Part shown: piece after piece, positions 24,074 to 36,240 of the stretch
How positions within the stretch are numbered: position 1 is the first letter of the stretch
Layout: each line of letters begins with the position of its first letter
Assembly (NCBI GenBank): GCA_030789695.1
Contig: CM061139.1
Coordinates: forward strand, 105,002,837 to 105,066,836
Reading direction: 5' to 3'
DNA length: 64,000 bases
Origin: Scilla litardierei
Taxonomy: Eukaryota > Streptophyta > Magnoliopsida > Asparagales > Asparagaceae
The notes under the pieces: model-generated
The model's input: the letters and a program-made list of their open reading frames with translations, nothing else
What the model was told of the DNA's origin: nothing
Database searches by the model: none
Translations under genes and position numbers: made by a program

Positions 24074-24268
24074 AGATACGATTAAACTCTGATTTATCAA
24101 GAGAGCATATAAGCGCATTCATAGCTTTGACATTTAAAGAATAAAGCTTTTTATTGGAGGCATCCCATTTATCTTTAGGCTTAACCATTATGGTGTCTTC
24201 AATTTTAATAGTGGGTGGATTATAACCATTTTCAACAATATCCCACACATCATAATCTACATACACTA
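24074..24268 (-). pseudogene. Element B-type gag fragment, duplicated
   Basis: About 195 bp encode VYVDYDVWDIVENG...DKSEFNRI on the minus strand. They match 42078-42270 with only a few changes. It is bounded by the G stub on one side and the J LTR on the other. Because the same gag segment also lies on the far side of J, this is a second copy and not the continuation of it. Confidence 0.85.
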
Positions 24269-25980
24269 TGCACCCGGAACCTACACCTAGATTCCACCTA
24301 GCGGTGTCACGGTCGCTAGGCGTAGTATGGCCCCTAGGTGTCAATTCTGGGCTCTATCCGCAAGCGGACGATGTCAAATTATAGTATAGAAGATGTCGGA
24401 TCCCACAGGGACGGTGACAGTGTATTTGGGGTCTCAGCTTATTTTTATTTATCGGAGTGAGATAGCTGTCGGGTTGAACGGATTGGTTGTGGTATTGTTG
24501 TTGATTCAATAATAAAAGAAACTAGGGTATTAGGGATCACCGCTAAGACCGTTGGGGATCGATGTTGGAATAGGATCCTTACGTTGCATTAGGATTAGGG
24601 GATTAATCTCTCAATTTGTACCACTCTCGTGGGTTAGAATTTCGAGGTATTTCAATGGCTCTCGTTGGCACAATGGCGGTAGCAGTCAACGTAGCGATAT
24701 AGTTCGTCGGTGAATCCCCTCAAGGAACGAGCCGGGCATGGTCACCATCCTTGATTGGATCCACCAATTTCATATTCGAATCCCAAGGATACCAATTAAG
24801 CTCATCAATTCCACAGACCGTGGGCATGATCTCAGTGCGGGTTATCCTAGGGATCCAGTATAATCGACTGAAATACTCCCCTTCATTCCTAATCCAACCT
24901 AGAGATCCAGATCTACATCTTCCCCCTAAAGTCTTTGGGCTAACTCATCAATCCTAGAAGAGACTACTCACACATGGCGATATTGACAAATAAAGCGGGT
25001 TTTATCAAGGAGAGCATTATGGCAAATCAATCGAATAAGAAAACGAATAACTTATACAACGAAGGTAGTGAAAAACAGTCATAAATAATAATCCAAAAGA
25101 AAGCCCAAGATTCCAGAACGCAAGAATAGTAGATCTCCAAGAAATAATTCAATAATCTCCAAAAACTAGGTTTAGATATAATAAAACTATTTCTAATCTC
25201 CTCTGCTCTCAAAACGTAATCCAAAATTACAAAATGAATGAACTCCCTCAAACGTGCAACCCAGATCCACTCTTCACTCCCAAGCGGGCCTCAGACGGCC
25301 GCGAGGAATTTCCGAAAATGGCCTTCAGTGTCGTTGACCGAGTCAGTGACTCGGTCGAGCAGGAGCTTGCTCAGTCGGCTTCTTGGTCAAGCAGCCGTCT
25401 TGCTCGGTCGAGCATGTCAGTAAGTCGGTCTTCTCCAAAAATGTTTCTTTGTATGCTCGGCCCGAGTCAGCTCAGCTCGGTCGAGCACCCAACTGACTCG
25501 GTGGCTGTGAGATCTGCTCGGCTCGAGTAAGAGGCGGATTGAACTTCGGGAATGAGAGCTGCTCGACCGAGAACCTTAATTACTCGGTCCGAGCGGCATG
25601 TGTATCTGCTCCCCTTCTTCGTCTAGCATCTGCTCGACCGAGCAGCTGCTCTGCTCGGTCGAGTCGTCTGGGAAAATATTGGCTGAAGCTCCTGATAGCT
25701 TCTCCTCTCTTCTTGCACTCTCCTCGACTCCTCCCATGGCTTCCAAAACTCGGCGAACTCCTGTAGGGCTTCGCCAACAGGCTCACTGGTTGTCAGATGT
25801 GTCCATATCCAAAGTGGGTCCCGAATCGCTCCAAAATCCCTAAAAATTCATTAAACACTACGAAACTCGAATATAACGTTAGAATTGCAATATCGTTGGA
25901 AAATACGGGATTTGGGTGTGAAAATGTCATGAAATGCAATGACATGATGCTATGAAAAGATGTAAAATATGGACACATCA
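24269..25980 (-). repeat. Element J 3' LTR
   Basis: It matches 40170-41882 over its whole length. The outer end lacks three bases present in the other copy (TGCACCC against TGACGCACCC). An inverted-box array lies near 25330-25675. Confidence 0.9.
25330..25675 (-). repeat. Array of CTCGGTCGAG/CTCGACCGAG boxes in J 3' LTR
   Basis: Near-palindromic ten-base boxes recur about a dozen times, often in pairs with starts 20-21 bp apart. One box of a pair is often CTCGACCGAG and the other CTCGGTCGAG, which are complementary. Confidence 0.85.
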
Positions 25981-26836
25981 AAATCCCTCAAGCTTACCTC
26001 TTACTCGTCCTTGAGGAAGACGAATACTAGGTACGCCGGGATAAAAACAAAAGGAAATAAAAATAAAAATAAAAGCAAGTAAAGATGGATGAAGGGTGCT
26101 AAGATTGTTCAATCAGATCTCAAGCCTCAGCAGTATAACACGATGCTTCGAATGGTAAAAACACATGCTATGGGTATTTTCAAGTTCTACTAATCATATG
26201 TCTAGCATGCAATAGAGACAAAAATAGGGATCTTCTAAAATAATGCCATCAACTCATATCAATCTCATGCAATCTATAGAGTCTAGTATAAAAAAGAGTT
26301 GGCAATACAATTTTCAATCAATAGATACAAGTGGAGCATGTAAAAGTCACACCAGCATGCAATAAAGAATGGAAACAAGTCATGCTATTCAAATATTCAT
26401 TTTGAATAGTGAAAAATCTCCAAAACTAAAGTATTTTGTAAAGTTCAAGCATTATCTAATCTCCCCGCTATGCACCGTCTCCACTCTAATGGTGTACTCA
26501 CTCATATGATCACTTGGTTCACCCCCATATGCTTAGCTCGAGACGTCACATCTAGGAATATGATATGAAAGTTTTTGTCTTTTCCCAAGTAATTGTGATA
26601 GCTTCTAATAAAGAAATATGGAACAATTTTACTTCTTTCTTTTCTTTATTTTTCTTTTCTTCCACATTTTTTTTCTTTTTTTCTTTTTCCTTTTATTTAG
26701 AAGCTATATTTTTTCGTTTGGGATTTTTGGGAAGTAGGATGCGGTAAGGGTAGCTGTGGGGATGAAACCAACTGATATGTAGAGAATCATAAAGATATGT
26801 GGAGGAGGAAAATAATGGATCACTCGGTTCACTCAG
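25981..26836 (-). other. Element J polypurine tract and 3' non-coding region (part 1)
   Basis: The minus strand reads GAGGACGAG-type/AAGCTTGAGGGATTT sequence before the LTR, typical of Athila/Tat elements (AAGCTTGGGGG). The rest is AT-rich, with T-rich stretches at 26625-26715. It stops at the K insertion. Confidence 0.75.
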
Positions 26837-27906
26837 TGATCGGCCCCGGATATACACACGGAGAACGATTGTAGTTTTACCGCAAGCGCACGGTCAAGTG
26901 GCGAGCGGGTATCGAACGCGAGGAGGTGGTGTTGGTTCCAATCTATCCTAGGTTGGTTTGACTACGAATGTCTTATTGGTGGAGATGGTTATGGAATGAT
27001 GTAATGGAAATGGTCGTGGATGTCGGTGTCGGTGATAAAGAAGTCGGTCAAATATCGATTCAAATACAATATAATAAAAGTGTCTAGGGCTAGGGAATTC
27101 CCACTATGGATCGTCATACATCATTGTAAATAGTGAATCTCAATATTACTAGACTTGCGTTGAGGTGAACTAGTCGTAACTGAATAGAGAACCAAGCTCA
27201 CGCTTTCGCGCTATTGCCGGTCTACAGCAAACCTAGGATAGGGCCCAATCTCTTGCAAACCCTAGCCTAAGCCACTAGCATTAGGATCGACATCATCGTT
27301 CAATCGCTCCTCGAGCCCACTCTCGTGCAAACTCGAGTTACGATCTAGGTTGTGATAGTTCGTATTCGTCCAATCTCTTGCAAACGAATATGGGTATAGA
27401 TTTGTAATAAAAATACTAGCTTTGGTCCAATCTCTTACAAACCACGTCTAGCAAATCTCGATTATAAATCTAAATCGAATATCTAGGCCTTCCCATCGAT
27501 AGGAATCCAATCTCTTGCAAACCCCAAATCGATGGAAATTCCTAGCTATCCGTAATAAATCAATCACAACCTAACCTCCTAAAAATTCTAGCAATTTAGA
27601 AATTCATTCATTACAAATATAAAATTAGATCCATATGGTTCATCCCCATGCCCTAGAACAATCAATTCTACTCTAGCATAGCAATAAGCATATGAGAATC
27701 AATAAAAACAATTGCTTGCATACAAAAGATAGAAAAACAAAGATTCAAATAAAAAGAGCAAAATACTTAGCTTGGTGAAGATCTTCAATCCAAATACAAG
27801 CTTTTTGATCCAAGAGGGGGCTTAGGGCATGGCCTAACCTCTAAAATAATCACTAAGAAAACAATGGGAACCTATGGGAACTCTCCTCTAATGGTGGCTA
27901 CAAAAC

Positions 27907-27919
27907 CCTTAAATAGCCT
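27907..27919 (-). promoter_or_regulatory. TATA-like box of element K LTR
   Basis: On the minus strand this reads GGCTATTTAAGGG. It lies about 100 bp downstream of the CTCGGCCGAG array in the sense of the element. The equivalent in the other LTR is near 33792-33804. Confidence 0.55.
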
Positions 27920-28014
27920 CCCAAAACCCTAGCAAAAATCCCCCAAAACCCCTCTGAAACCCGCGCCCGAAACACAGTCTACGTACAACTTAGATTCTGG
28001 GCAAGTTACGACTC

Positions 28015-28620
28015 GGCCGAGTGGGGAAAGCTCACTCGGCCGAGTGAGAATTCCAGCACTGCAGCGTCGACTTGCAGAAATTCTCCAGATTTCATCCGAC
28101 CTCCGATTTGCGTGTTCTTGGCGGAGTTGGAATCGTCATGAAGTATACTATCCATAAAAAATATGAGAAAAATACTTTGATGGCTGAAATGATAGCAGAT
28201 TTTAAAAGAGTAAGAGGAGGTCTGAAATTCTGGGCGATGTGTGTCCTCGGCATAACTCGGCCGAGTTGACTTCTCTACTCGGTCGAGTGGGCTTCTCTAC
28301 TCGACCGAGTGAAAGACCCTGTAAAATTCCAGTAAGTCGGGGGTCTTGGGGGTCTGTCTTCGGAGGTGGCTCGGCCGAGTGGCTTTACTCGCTCGGCCGA
28401 GGGGCATTCGGTACTCGGCCGAGTCGGAACCGTCAAAAGCCTGTACATTTCCAGTAAGTCGGCCTTTTTTGATGGTGGATTTTCCATGCCACTCGGGCGA
28501 TGCGATCTTCATACTCGGCCGAGTGGGATATCGTCCCTCGGCCGAGTGCACGCCCAATTCCTTCTGTTGGAGCGTGTCCGGTCGGGTCGGCCGAGCGGTC
28601 TTCTTGCTCGGCCGAGTGAC
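28015..28620 (-). repeat. Array of CTCGGCCGAG palindromes in K 3' LTR
   Basis: At least eleven copies of CTCGGCCGAG or one-base variants (CTCGGTCGAG, CTCGACCGAG). Within clusters the starts are 21-23 bp apart. Confidence 0.9.
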
Positions 28621-28923
28621 ATGCTGTAGATGCCCAATCTTCATCATTTCACCTCCTCTTCGCTCCTGCGAAGTTCCTTCTTCTTCCACCCATCTTCCAT
28701 CGCCGTTAGCTCCTCGATAGAGCCATGGGCGAGGCTCCGGTACATGTGCAAGTCCTTTAAGCTCATTTGTGTTCCCGATCGCTCCATATTTCCTGAAATT
28801 AGACAAAAACAAGAAATAGTGAAAAGTAACGCAATATCGTCGAATACTCGTGAAAATCGCAATATGAGCAATCGAAATGGCGTGCAAACATTCAGAAAAA
28901 AGGTGTAAAATATGGAGTGATCA

Positions 28924-30909
28924 AAATCCCCCAAGCTTACCTCTTACTCGTCCTCGAGGAAGATAAGTAGAGAGACGAACTTGGGTGATGAAAATAAAGA
29001 AAATGAAATGAAAAAGGAATACGAAGTGGAAGGGGTCGCTAGATTATTCTCTCAGATCTCAAGCCATAAGCTACACATCATGATAACTTGAAAAATACGG
29101 ATCACATGCTATAAGGATTTCATGTCTTACTTAAACATGGTACTTGCAAGCTTTTAAGAACAAAGGAAGGGACTCCCTAAATTCATGCAATCAACTCATA
29201 TTCACATCATGAATTTCATAGAATATAATATACAATTCATTGGCGATGCACTTTTCAATCAAAAGTTATAAATGAAGCATATAAGATACACACAAAGCAT
29301 GCAATAGAGAATAGAATAAGAGTCATGGCATTCACATATTTATTTCAAACCATGAAAAATCTCCATATCTAATATATTTTGCAAAGTTTAAGCATTATCG
29401 AATATCCCCATTCATGCACGTCTCCACTCTAAGGTCATACTCACTCATTTGGTCAAATGAATTCACCCCCAAAGCTTAGCTTAAGACATCGCATCTAAAG
29501 GAATATGATAGTGGAAAATGGGATTTTTGCCTTGGTTTTCCCAAGTATTTTGTGGCTCCAATAATGAGATAGATAAATATCTTTCTTTTTCTCATTTTTT
29601 GAACATTTTGTTTCTCATTTTTTTCTTTTGGGATTTTTGTAGGAGCTATATGATTTGTATTTTTGGTTTTTGGCTCCTTTTTGGCTTTTTGGACTTTTTG
29701 GACTTTTTGGAGCAACATTTTTCTTTTGTAGGGATTTTTGGGAAATAGATGCGATATAAATAGCTTTAGGAGGTGAACTCAAGTGACATGTAGAGAATAA
29801 AAAGATATATGTGGAGGAAGAAATAATGTAGCACTCGGTTCACTCTAAGATGTGCACGAACGGTTCAATAAAATAATACTTCAACTAAAACTCATATGTA
29901 AGCATGGATATTCTCAATCATCTCAATAAAAAGCGAAGTCAAGCGGTAAAGAGTACTTTCATATCAAGCATGCAACAGAAGGTGAATAAGACAATAAAAC
30001 TGATGCTTCAGATATACTAATGATGCGTGAATCTTGGTGCATTTCCACCAAAAGCATACTAAACACTAATCCATACATTCAGTTTCAATTAATATCATGC
30101 ATTCATGTAGAGGAATCATCGAAAGAAATAGATTTGCAAGCATATGTGAATAGCAAGACTATGGAATACTCTAAGTAGCATGGCATGGAATAATAAGCAT
30201 CGTGATGGCTACTAAAGCAATAAGAGATATCATCATAAGGAACGCATCTAGCAAAAGAAGAGAAAGGAAAATAAAGAAATAAGAAAAATAAAAGAGAGGA
30301 AAGAAAAGAAAAACAAGCACACAACATGATGCATGAACACACATAAAAGGAAAATAAGATGGAAAATTCAAAAAGATGATGCAAAATTTTGAAAAATTCT
30401 AAAAAAACTCTAAAAATAAAGTAAAAGTGCAACTAGATGGCATGGAAATGCACTCCCCTAAGCTTAAACTTCACATTGTCCTCAATGTGATCATAGTGGA
30501 AGAATATGAGGAACAACGATAATAATAGGGGGGTGAATGCAAAATGATGAAATGAATGACATGAGATCCTAATGCAACTACATGCACATACAATGATGCA
30601 TGAGAGCGCCTTCCCCCAAGCTTATACCAAACAATCCTATTCAAATGACTCGATCAATAAAATCACGATTTTGCTAATCGTGATCAAGTCAAACAAATAA
30701 GAAAGTGAGGTTTCACTTGAAAGAAATGCTCGATGGTGGTGAGGAAAAGGATGTGACACATCAAAATATGAAGGGGGCAATTAATATATGTAATGGGTTT
30801 GGGGTGTAAAAATTTTTGTTGCCGTCATATGAGGTGATATTTATTCAATCAATCTATACGGTCCTCTCGCTGTCGAGAGAATTCGTGTTTATTTAAAGCA
30901 TAAAAATTT
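28924..30909 (-). other. Element K 3' non-coding region
   Basis: AT-rich sequence between the ORF stop and the 3' LTR. It resembles J's 3' non-coding region (25981-26836 plus 34831-35460) in order and wording, including the CACTCGGTTCACTC block and the T-rich stretch. No credible ORF. Confidence 0.65.
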
Positions 30910-32514
30910 CTACACTACTGGATTGATATCACCTATAGAAAAAGGCGGATCCAGTATCTTTGCCGATGCAGGCAACTGCTCCAACTGCTCCTTCCGTGGC
31001 TCCGCCAGATGCGTGTGTCCACAGACTCCATCAGACTCCAGCAATGCGGCTCCCAGCACCTCTCCAAGGACTCCACCTGTACCCTGCAAGAGATAAGCCG
31101 CATCAATCTGATGTGGATAATTCTTCCCCAAAATAAATGTATTCCAAAGAGGGTCATCAACATAAGTATTTAAAATTAAAGACGGGTGACAACACTTCCC
31201 TGGAAATAAATCTCCACTCTCGTATACCACGTTGTTCAACTCCTCATTGTTCTCCTCAGGTTGTTTAGAGAGCTTGGGCATGTAAGCGTAGGTCTCATCA
31301 GGCAGCTCCTCATCATCATCAGACTTATCCCATCGCACCTCCTGATCATATTCAATAGCATCCATGGGTGCTAACTCCTCGCTCTCCTCCTCGTATACGT
31401 CCCATCGTACCTCTTGATCATATGTACATGAATCTTGCAAAAGGCACGATGAGTCGCCAAAATCTGAATCATAAAAGACATCATACACGGGAGGAAAATC
31501 AAATGTAGGAGATGAGGGAGTAAAGAGATCTCCCTGAAGGGGAGCCATAAGCTCTGTGGGATTGTCCTCAACATCAACGGAAGCGTGGTCCTCTGAGGGA
31601 TGCTCAGCCTCTGTAGAAGGTGGGGATGGCTGCGGTAGCTCGAAAGGAGGGAGGCACAATTCGGGCTCCATCTGTGTGCAGATGTCATCGTCCAAAGTCA
31701 CGTCCTCCTCGATGGTCTGCTCCGCTACTGTATGCATGACCTCCACAATAATATCCTCTGATGGTATAAGCTGCTCCGACTCAGGAGGGTGGCAGGGGGA
31801 GGCGACGACGGCATAAGGTGGCTCTATAGGCTCATGTATCTCGACCATGGTGTAAAAATGGGTCTTGTGCCCCTCAATTAGAGCGTAGACTCCATCATCA
31901 ATTGTGCCTGTGGAAGAGATAAAATGAGTAATAAAGTTTTGAAATTCAAGCTCAAAAGGATCACCTGCCGTTATTGTCAATGGACCGGAATTTCGAACTA
32001 TGTCGACAATGTTTCTCAATAGGTCCATGTACATGTCCTCCTTTGGCAACTCAGATGTCTCTATTTGTAGAGTGTTGATGGTATAAAGGTGGATATGATC
32101 ACCTTCAAGTGAAGCATACACTCCATCTATGATAGTACCTGCACCAGAGACATTAGCCATAACAAAATCGATGAATACTTGGTCGTATGGTTTACTTACC
32201 GTAACGGTTAGTGAACCGGTAGATCGAACATCATCTATCATTTGCTCCAAGGTTGCTGCCAACTGTAGATCACTGAACTTCCCCACTTGCATCCTCTTCA
32301 AAAACTCATGTGAGGGTCCCTTTAGCCTTCTAGTGAAGATATCAAATAGCGTGGAGTCATTCCACTCATGGTCTGACTCCGTCTGGAACATTTCTAACAT
32401 TCCTTCAAACCTAGACAAGGCTTCCCCGAAGGATTCTCCATCAGCCTGATAGAATGCAGCGAGATATATGTAGGATTGTATAGAGCCTGCTCTTATTTTC
32501 TTTGGAAGCACCAT
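30910..32514 (-). CDS. Element K ORF: gag-like N terminus plus duplicated novel domain, 534 codons
   Basis: This is the longest intact frame in the window. Residues ~20-95 (YQADGESFGEALSRF ... LKGPSHEFLKRM ... LEQM) follow the pattern of Athila-type gag, compare ETWERFKDL ... LLEHM in J. Residues ~97-160 and ~170-230 are two copies of one domain sharing GxLTxT, F(I/Q)xF, GTIxDGVYAxxEG and HxYT. A long acidic, Pro-rich region follows, with YDQEVRWD twice, then a C-terminal segment (PLWNTFILGKNYPHQIDAAYLL). No zinc knuckle, protease or membrane segment is seen. Start at 32514 is the first ATG; sequence upstream also resembles coding. A structural role in RNA packaging is inferred only from the gag-like part. 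The duplicated domain is unknown to me. Confidence 0.75.
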   Translation of the reverse strand: MVLPKKIRAGSIQSYIYLAAFYQADGESFGEALSRFEGMLEMFQTESDHEWNDSTLFDIFTRRLKGPSHEFLKRMQVGKFSDLQLAATLEQMIDDVRSTGSLTVTVSKPYDQVFIDFVMANVSGAGTIIDGVYASLEGDHIHLYTINTLQIETSELPKEDMYMDLLRNIVDIVRNSGPLTITAGDPFELEFQNFITHFISSTGTIDDGVYALIEGHKTHFYTMVEIHEPIEPPYAVVASPCHPPESEQLIPSEDIIVEVMHTVAEQTIEEDVTLDDDICTQMEPELCLPPFELPQPSPPSTEAEHPSEDHASVDVEDNPTELMAPLQGDLFTPSSPTFDFPPVYDVFYDSDFGDSSCLLQDSCTYDQEVRWDVYEEESEELAPMDAIEYDQEVRWDKSDDDEELPDETYAYMPKLSKQPEENNEELNNVVYESGDLFPGKCCHPSLILNTYVDDPLWNTFILGKNYPHQIDAAYLLQGTGGVLGEVLGAALLESDGVCGHTHLAEPRKEQLEQLPASAKILDPPFSIGDINPVV

Positions 32515-32722
32515 CGCTGCAACAACTGTACCTGATCAAACAAAGTAAACAACCTGGAAAAGACGTCAGTGGTACAAAGAGAGATAAAGATAATAATAGC
32601 AGGTGGTGGGAAAAATCTCTCTCAATGTTTTTTTTTGATTTTTTTAATGTAATCTAATCAACCTAATTGTGACAAATTGGCACCCAACGGGAAACACCTC
32701 CCCGGCAACGGCGCCAAAAACT
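32515..32722 (-). other. Element K leader and primer-binding site
   Basis: The minus strand reads TTTTTGGCGCCGTTGCCGGG next to the LTR (32701-32721), the usual Athila/Tat primer site. A short non-coding leader follows up to the ORF. Confidence 0.8.
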
Positions 32723-34830
32723 TTATCGGCCCCAGATATACACCCGGAGAACAATTGTAGTTTTACCGCAAGCGCACGATCAAGTGGCGAGCGGGTATCG
32801 AACACGAGGAGGTGGTGTTGGTTCCAATCTATCCTAGGTTGGTTTGACTACGAATGTCTTATTGGTGGAGATGGTTATGGAATGATGTAATGGAAATGGT
32901 CGTGGATGTCGGTGTCGGTGATAAAGAAGTCGGTCAAATATCGATTCAAATACAATATAATAAAAGTGTCTAGGGCTAGGGAATTCCCACTATGGATCGT
33001 CATACATCATTGTAAATAGTGAATCTCAATATTACTAGACTTGCGTTGAGGTGAACTAGTCGTAACTGAATAGAGAACCAAGCTCACGCTTTCACGCTAT
33101 TGCCGGTCTATAGCAAACCTAGGATAGGGCCCAATCTCTTGCAAACCCTAGCCTAAGCCACTAGCATTAGGATCGACATCATCGTTCAATCGCTCCTCGA
33201 GCCCACTCTCGTGCAAACTCGAGTTACGATCTAGGTTGTGATAGTTCGTATTCGTCCAATATCTTGCAAACGAATATGGGTATAGATTTATAATAAAAAT
33301 ACTAGCTTTGGTCCAATCTCTTGCAAACCAAGTCTAGCGAATCTCGATTATAAATCTAAATCGAATATCTAGGCCTTTTCATCGATAGGAATCCAATCTC
33401 TTGCAAACCCCAAATCGATGGAAATTCTTAGCTATTCGTAATAAATCAATCACAACCTAACCTCCTAAAAATTCTAGCAATTTCGAAATTCATTCATTAC
33501 AAATATAAAATTAGATCCATACGGTTCATCCTCATGCCCTAGAACAATCAATTCTACTCTAGCATAGCAATAAGCATATGAGAATCAATAAAAACAATTG
33601 CTTGCATACAAAAGATAGAAAAACAAAGATTCAAATAAAAAGAGCAAAATACTTAGCTTGGTGAAGATCTTCAATCCAAATACAAGCTTTTTGATCCAAG
33701 AGGGGGCCTAGGGCATGGCCTAACCTCTAAAATAATCACTAAGAAAACAATGGGAACCTATGGGAACTCTCCTCTAATGGTGGCTACAAAACCCTTAAAT
33801 AGCCTCCCAAAACCCTAGCAAAAATCCCCCAAAAACCCTCTGAAACCCGCGCCCGAAACACAGTCTGTGTACAACTTAGATTCTGGGCAAGTTACGACTC
33901 GGCCGAGTGGGGAAAGCTCACTCAGCCGAGTGAGAATTCCAGCACTGCAGCGTCGACTTGCAGAAATTCCCCAGATTTCATCCGACCTCCGATTTGCGTG
34001 TTCTTGGCGGCGTTGGAATCGTCATGAAGTATAATATCCATAAACAATATGAGAAAAATACTTTGATGGCTGGAATGATAGCAGATTTCAAAAGAGTAAG
34101 AGGCGGTCTGAAATTTTGGGCGCTGTGTGTCCTCGGCATCACTCGGCCGAGTTGACTTCTCTACTCGGTCGAGTGGGCTTCTCTACTCGGCCGAGTGAAA
34201 GACCCTGTAAAATTCCAGTAAGTCGGGGGTCTTGGGGGTCTGTCTTCAGAGGTGGCTCGGCCGAGTGGCTTTACTTGCTCGGCCGAGGGGCATTCGGTAC
34301 TCGGCCAAGTCGGAACCGTCAAAAGCCTGTACATTTCTAGTAAGTCGGCCTTTTTTGATGGTGGATTTTCCATGCCACTCGGGCGATGCGATCTTCATAC
34401 TCGGTCGAGTGGGATATCGTCCCTCGGCCGAGTGCACGCCCAATTCCTTCTGTTGGAGCGTGTCCAGTCGGGTCGGCCGAGCGGTCTTCTTGCTCGGCCG
34501 AGTGAGTGCTTCACTCGGCCGAGTGACATGCTGTAGATGCCCAATCTTCATCATTTCGCCTCCTCTTCGCTCCTGCGAAGTTCCTTCTTCTTCCACCCAT
34601 CTTCCATCGCCGTTAGCTCCTCGATAGAGCCATGGGCGAGGCTCCGGTACATGTGCAAGTCCTTTAAGCTCATTTGTGTTCCCGATCGCTCCATATTTCC
34701 TGAAATTCGACAAAAACAAGAAATAGTGAAAAGTAACGCAATATCATCGAATACTCGTGAAAATCGCAATATGAGCAATCGAAATGGCGTGCAAACATGC
34801 AGAAAAAAGGTGTAAAATATGGAGTGATCA
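32723..34830 (-). repeat. Element K 5' LTR
   Basis: It matches 26837-28923. Its outer base pair has changed (TTATCGG for TGATCGG). The inverted-box array has one extra unit. Confidence 0.92.
33896..34527 (-). repeat. Array of CTCGGCCGAG palindromes in K 5' LTR
   Basis: Same array as at 28015-28620, plus one additional unit of about 21 bp near 34503-34524. Confidence 0.9.
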
Positions 34831-35699
34831 CTCATCAGAGGTGTACAACGGTTCAATATGATAATACTCTAACTAAACTCATAACTAGCATGGATATTTT
34901 CATTCATCTAGATGAATACTGAAAAGCACGCAGTAATAAACACAATGACATCAAGCATGCAAACAGAAGTAAATGAGATAACAAGCAGATGCTCCAAGTG
35001 TTCTAATGATGCGTGAACCTAGGTGCATTACCCAACATAACGCATACTAGATACTATTTCATGCATTTGATTTTCAATTCATAACAGGTATTAATTCAGA
35101 TAGATCAGCAAAAGAATGTGCACGCATATAGAAAGTAAAACCGAAACTACCCTAAATAGCATGTCATCAAATAAAAGAATGAAAAGCAGGTATGTATGCA
35201 TCATGCAGAACCACAGCAGAAAGAGATAAAGGGTGGAGAAAATAAAAGAATGAAAAACAAGTATGCATGAATGGCAATAAATGAAAAACGTGATGCTGAA
35301 TGAGAAAAAATATAAAAAGGTGGAAAATGAGTGGAAAAGTAAACTAAAAAGCTGAAAAAGGAAGAAAAATATAAAATAAAAATAAAAATAAAAATAAATC
35401 GATAGCGCTCATCCCCCAAGCTAAACGCAGCAATGTCCTCACTACTGAGAAAACTCTAGTATACGGGAGATGATGCTAGAAAGGGTGGGAGGGAGGGAGG
35501 ATAGAAAATGGATGAAAAATAAAACTGTACAAGAAGAAAATAAGACGTGGTATGATGCAATGCATAGAAGATGAGGCGTATGCAAGAAATGATGCATGGT
35601 GGGTCCTCCCCCAAGCTATGAAAGACAAAGACCCAAACAGACAGATGGGCACAATAAAATGTGAGGGAGGCAAAAAGTGAATATGGACAGAATCAAGCA
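34831..35699 (-). other. Element J 3' non-coding region (part 2)
   Basis: Continuation of J beyond K. It is AT-rich, with an AAATAAAA-type simple repeat at about 35365-35400. No ORF. Confidence 0.6.
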
Positions 35700-36240
35700 G
35701 GGGCACCACCCTCTGGAGGTGGTGGTGGGTCCCACTGCTGTGGATCAGAAAATGTGGGGGGTGACTGCGACTCGATATGTGGGTCAGTTCGCCAGTGCCT
35801 AACTAGGTTACGGAGACGTGGGAGGTCATGTTCAATGGACTGTCAAGTAATGCTGCCTCCCTGACCTATGAGTAGGAGCATGGCAATGAACTGATTGCCC
35901 TGGTCAGCGTAACAGAAGGGAACGTCATATGATGTGTTGCTGATATGAAGACGCTCGGGAGGGATTGAGGCGTTGGTTGGCAGAGGTGAAGTGGTGGATG
36001 ATTTGCCAACCATATGGGTCTGTGTGGGTAAGCGTGTACGATCGTGCATCGAGTGGGCCTAGGATTTGGTGTGCCAATGTTGGTGTTTGTGGCTCTTGCA
36101 CGGCGTGGCGGCATCTTGAAAACAGTATAAAAACGTGCGACAGTATGTAAAGTATATAGGGGAAAGGGTGTACCGACACGAGCGATGCGGCGATGTGATC
36201 GGTCACATGACTGCTGCTGATCGGGAGTATCTCCCAAGCT
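35700..36240 (-). pseudogene. Element J accessory-ORF remnant
   Basis: Minus-strand frames carry MPPRRARATNTNIGTPNP (start near 36114) and, in another frame, a tail QGNQFIAMLLLIGQG, stop, then IEHDLPRLRNLVRHWRTDPH ending in a Pro-rich segment (about 36049-35701). MPPRR starts and this placement between pol and the 3' LTR are common for Athila accessory/env-like ORFs. The central domain is deleted, and at least one frameshift and one stop are present. Function unknown. Confidence 0.45.

Larger units (their letters stand above)
26837..28923 (-). repeat. Element K 3' LTR
   Basis: It begins TGATCGGCCCC and ends GAGTGATCA on plus. It is nearly identical to the other LTR but one box unit (about 21 bp) shorter. 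It contains a repeated CCAATCTCTTGCAAAC word (about 27250-27520, five or more copies). Confidence 0.92.
26837..34830 (-). mobile_element. Element K: Athila-like LTR element carrying one ORF, inserted in J
   Basis: LTRs lie at 26837-28923 (3') and 32723-34830 (5'). The primer site TTTTTGGCGCCGTTGCCGGG lies at 32701-32721 on minus. The polypurine side reads AAGCTTGGGGGATTT at 28924-28938. Flanks are CTCAG (26832-26836) and CTCAT (34831-34835), a target duplication with one change. K's own 3' non-coding region (about 29805-29880) resembles J across the insertion point. The only long ORF is at 30910-32514. No protease, reverse transcriptase or integrase is present, so movement would need another element's enzymes. 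Confidence 0.88.

Noticed and set aside
28139..28269. tRNA, rRNA or microRNA genes anywhere in the window
   Set aside because: I found no tRNA- or rRNA-like sequence; hairpins present are explained by the LTR box arrays.
28239..28887. ORFs in the K LTRs (also 34116-34856)
   Set aside because: They run through the palindrome array, appear in both LTRs and have no domain; probably chance frames.
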